A stretch of DNA of 8,184 bases from Spirochaetota bacterium (GTDB taxonomy: Bacteria; Spirochaetota; Spirochaetia; Treponematales; Rectinemataceae), in contig JAEZSM010000049.1 of assembly GCA_023421875.1 (NCBI GenBank), positions 1 to 8,184 on the forward strand, given 5' to 3'. Positions 6,147 through 8,184 of the stretch are shown here, one piece after another. The first letter of the stretch is position 1. Each line of letters begins with the position of its first letter. The translations under genes were made by a program, and so were the position numbers. The notes below the pieces were generated by a model. That model did no database searches. It saw only the letters and a list, made by a program, of their open reading frames with translations, and was not told the origin of the DNA.

Positions 6147-7115
6147 ATGAAGATTGCCGATTTTTTATCCATCCGCTGGACCGAGCCGGGGGAGCCCTTG
6201 ATCGAACCTCCCGGGCTTTCACCCATCATCGCCGATCCAAGCTTTCTCTTTCCCGAAGAAACGCCCGAGGGCGACTGGCAGCTCTTCGCCCACTCGGCCT
6301 TCGGCATACACCGTTACTCATCCCTCGACGGTCTTGCGTGGAAACACCAGGGCATGGCGCTAAAAAACGCCATGCGGGCCTTTGTCAGACGGCTTCCCGA
6401 GGGCGGCTACGCCCTTTATTACGAATCCTACCCTCCCCTGGCGCTGGTTGCCACAGCGCTGCCCATACGGCCAAAATGGAAATCGAAAATCGCCATGGCC
6501 GAAAGCTCTGACCTTGCCGCCTGGTCCGCCGGTGCCACGATCCTGTACCCCGAAAAAGACTGGGCCAGCGATGAAGCACTCGGCGCTTCGGTTTCCAATC
6601 CCTGCATGATTCAAACCGGGGACGAATGGCGACTTTATTTTTCAGCCTCCCTTTCGTGGATCGAAGATTGTGGTTTCTGCGAGCCCCTTCATCTGGCCAT
6701 GGCCACCGGAGCATCTCCCCGGGGTCCCTTTGCCTTTCCCGCAAAACCCTTGCCGGTGCCACGGCACAAATCAGAAAAGCATGGATTCGGTACAAGCGTG
6801 CTAGGCCAGGGTTCAATCAAGGTTCTTCCCATGGAAGATGGCTACATAGGCCTTCAGAATAAAATCTACCGCGACGCGAAGGGCAGTTCCCGCTCTGCGA
6901 TCTTCCTGCTGATCTCCAATGACGGCCTCGCTTGGTCGCAGGCAGTTGACGAGCCTCTCTTGGCTCCCAGGGAGGGCTGGTTGAGTTCCCATGTCTACGC
7001 CTGCGACTGTCGTTTCCGCGAGGCCGAGGGCCGTTGGTACCTCTATTTCAATGCTCGAGACGGCTGGCGGATCAATCAGGGCAAGGAAAGAATCGGGCGG
7101 ATTGTGGGGGTATAA
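6147..7115 (+). CDS. five-bladed beta-propeller glycosidase-like protein (GH43/GH32 superfamily type)
   Basis: This 322-residue protein has no signal peptide and should be cytoplasmic. It shows repeated blade-like units: ADPSFLFPEE (29-38, D30), WQLFAHS..GIHRYSSLDGLAW (44-65), GGYALYYES (86-93), IAMAESSDLAAWS (115-127), SNPCMIQTGDEWRLYFSAS (150-168), LHLAMATGASPRGPF (181-195), GSIKVLPMEDGYIGLQNKI (222-240), FLLISNDGLAWS (253-264) and WYLYFNARDGW (297-307). 'S.DG..W' and 'eWrLYFSa' patterns are typical of the GH43/GH32/GH62 five-bladed propellers that act on plant-type polysaccharides. The early Asp30 is in the usual place for the catalytic base; the acid is not certain. Substrate and even activity are unknown. 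ATG 6147 follows GAGGAA at 6135-6140 with six bases. It is followed on the same strand by the dioxygenase and pectinesterase genes, suggesting a carbohydrate-related operon. Confidence 0.65.
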   Translation: MKIADFLSIRWTEPGEPLIEPPGLSPIIADPSFLFPEETPEGDWQLFAHSAFGIHRYSSLDGLAWKHQGMALKNAMRAFVRRLPEGGYALYYESYPPLALVATALPIRPKWKSKIAMAESSDLAAWSAGATILYPEKDWASDEALGASVSNPCMIQTGDEWRLYFSASLSWIEDCGFCEPLHLAMATGASPRGPFAFPAKPLPVPRHKSEKHGFGTSVLGQGSIKVLPMEDGYIGLQNKIYRDAKGSSRSAIFLLISNDGLAWSQAVDEPLLAPREGWLSSHVYACDCRFREAEGRWYLYFNARDGWRINQGKERIGRIVGV

Positions 7116-7179
7116 AGCAGTTACCTTATTCTAATAAACTATTTTTGGTCACAGTAGGTTTAACAGTCTATGAAGATTC

Positions 7180-7185
7180 AAGGAG
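7180..7185 (+). promoter_or_regulatory. ribosome binding site that fixes the dioxygenase start at 7194
   Basis: AAGGAG lies eight bases before ATG 7194. The in-frame ATG at 7170 has only a weak TAGGT upstream, so the shorter product is preferred. Confidence 0.65.
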
Positions 7186-7193
7186 CCAAGACT

Positions 7194-8015
7194 ATGCATG
7201 ATTTGAATAAACTTCCCGTTATCTACCTTCCCCACGGCGGCGGTCCCTGGCACGTGCTTAAAAACGCCGTCGATGACAGAGAGGGATATACGCGCTTAAA
7301 GTACTATCTTGTCGAATTAGGCGAAGGCTTTAAAAATCGCATAACCTCAATCTTGGTTATCTCCGCCCACTGGGAGGAAAACCTGCCTGCGATCCACTTC
7401 GGGCAAAACCCTGGCATGTTCTACGATTACTCCGGGTTTCCGCAATTTACCTACAAATTGAAGTGGCCGGCCCCAGGATCACCAGAGTTGGCGGCCAGAA
7501 TCGAGAAACTCTTGGCCGGTGCGGGTATCCAGACCAAGCGGGAGACCGAGCGCGGCTTCGACCACGGCACCTTTGTGCCTCTGATGCTGGCTTTCCCCGA
7601 AGCGAAAATCCCCGTTGCCCAGCTGTCCTTGATTCGCGGCCTGGATCCTGAGCGGCACATAGCCCTGGGCTCGGCCTTACAACCATTGCGGAGCGAAGGC
7701 GTGCTCATAATCGGCAGCGGAATGAGCTACCATAACATGCAGGGCTTCTTCTCGGGCGGCCCGGCGGTGGAGTCGGCTTCGCGGCGTTTCGACGACTGGC
7801 TGGCGGCAACGGTGGCGATGAGCGACCCCGGACAGCGCCGGGCCGCCCTCACCCAGTGGAAGCGCGCCCCGGGCGGCCTGGAAAGCCACCCCCGCAGCGA
7901 ACACTTGGCTCCCCTCTTCATCGTGGCGGGGGCTGCCGGAGCCGACCCGGGGCGCCGGGAGTATTCGGAGATGCTGATGAACGCCCACATCGCAAGCCAC
8001 GTATTCGGCGCATGA
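7194..8015 (+). CDS. DODA/LigB-type class III extradiol ring-cleavage dioxygenase
   Basis: The 273-residue cytoplasmic protein belongs to the LigB superfamily, DODA group (E. coli YgiD-like, 4,5-DOPA extradiol dioxygenase family), which cleaves catecholic rings using a metal held by His residues. The four conserved His positions are all present: H14 in LPHGGGPW, H59 in VISAHWEEN, H180 in GSGMSYHNM and H237 in RSEHLAPLF. H124 in FDHGTFVPL is also conserved in the family. FYDYSGFP (76-83) is another DODA hallmark. Length is normal for the group. The true substrate is unknown, since many family members are annotated without known substrate. The gap of 78 bases after the propeller gene shows no clear terminator, so the two may be cotranscribed. 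The stop codon overlaps the ATG of the next gene (ATGA), suggesting translational coupling. Confidence 0.9.
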   Translation: MHDLNKLPVIYLPHGGGPWHVLKNAVDDREGYTRLKYYLVELGEGFKNRITSILVISAHWEENLPAIHFGQNPGMFYDYSGFPQFTYKLKWPAPGSPELAARIEKLLAGAGIQTKRETERGFDHGTFVPLMLAFPEAKIPVAQLSLIRGLDPERHIALGSALQPLRSEGVLIIGSGMSYHNMQGFFSGGPAVESASRRFDDWLAATVAMSDPGQRRAALTQWKRAPGGLESHPRSEHLAPLFIVAGAAGADPGRREYSEMLMNAHIASHVFGA

Positions 8016-8184
8016 ATACAAAGTCGCTCAACACCGTCTGCCGAGAAGGCAACACTGACTCAATAGCCAGGGAGTTTAGTGTGTCGACGGATGGTTCCGC
8101 AGACTTTCGGACCATCACCGAGGCCCTGGATGCGGTGAAAGCGTTGCGGACGGCCAAGCGTCCCGACGCGACAAGCCTCCAGGA
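8012..8184 (+). CDS. pectinesterase-like protein, N-terminal part (cut by window edge)
   Basis: Fifty-seven codons are visible before the window ends. Residues 22-44 read FSVSTDGSADFRTI then TEALDAVKA, closely following the opening of pectinesterases (carbohydrate esterase family 8), 'V..DGSGDF.TI.eAidAv', which begins their right-handed beta-helix. CE8 enzymes remove methyl groups from pectin. No signal peptide is present, so the product would be cytoplasmic, as in systems that finish oligogalacturonide breakdown inside the cell. ATG 8012 overlaps the dioxygenase stop (ATGA) but has no clear ribosome binding site of its own. GTG 8081, with AGGGAG at 8069-8074 and six bases of spacing, is an alternative start that would remove 23 residues and begin almost at the first beta strand. 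The catalytic motifs lie beyond the window, so the enzyme activity cannot be checked. Confidence 0.7.
   Translation, partial: MNTKSLNTVCREGNTDSIAREFSVSTDGSADFRTITEALDAVKALRTAKRPDATSLQ

Noticed and set aside
6385..6816. Minus-strand and alternate-frame open frames across the propeller gene
   Set aside because: They are Arg/Pro-rich shadow frames typical of the opposite strand of a GC-rich coding sequence and lack ribosome binding sites.

Overview
The window looks like ordinary chromosome from a diderm (outer-membrane) bacterium of moderate to fairly high G+C. The diderm reading rests on a signal-peptide-bearing beta-barrel protein that ends in Phe. The mix of a secreted flavinylated FMN-binding protein, lone outer-membrane barrels and plain housekeeping genes is reminiscent of spirochaetes (Treponema/Spirochaeta relatives), but that assignment is inference from protein style, not proof. 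No transposase, integrase, CRISPR array or phage gene is firmly visible, and gene orientation changes often.

Left part (1-1381): a minus-strand PAP2-family membrane phosphatase with a complete catalytic triad of motifs and a GTG start. Just downstream of it, at the window edge, is the possible start of another minus-strand gene. A plus-strand tRNA-Leu(CAA) with its own promoter follows. Its 3' end runs directly into a strong hairpin that can terminate both the tRNA and the convergent minus-strand FMN-binding gene.

Middle part (1382-4822): a secreted FMN-binding protein carrying a perfect covalent-flavinylation motif, then an AT-rich upstream spacer with regularly phased T-tracts, then an outer-membrane barrel whose C-terminal half carries the VRGY and FGDAG signatures of the Omp85/D15 family but has no room for POTRA domains. 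Divergent from it is a YbhN/LPG-synthase-TM (flippase-like) integral membrane protein.

Right part (4900-8184): a type II branched-chain aminotransferase on the minus strand with a near-consensus promoter. Its -35 box is covered by one arm of a perfect 8-bp inverted repeat. Transcribed the other way is a probable operon: a five-bladed beta-propeller glycosidase-like protein, a LigB/DODA-type extradiol dioxygenase, and the beginning of a pectinesterase-like protein whose ATG overlaps the dioxygenase stop as ATGA. The propeller and pectinesterase suggest carbohydrate (possibly pectin-related) metabolism; the role of the dioxygenase beside them is unexplained.

Three start codons are moved here relative to the longest possible reading frame (aminotransferase, dioxygenase, YbhN-like protein). 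For the first two, a good ribosome binding site lies inside the longer frame. No complete new defence or mobile system is supported. The most interesting items are the POTRA-less Omp85-like barrel, the propeller-dioxygenase-pectinesterase trio, and the operator-like repeat at the aminotransferase promoter.
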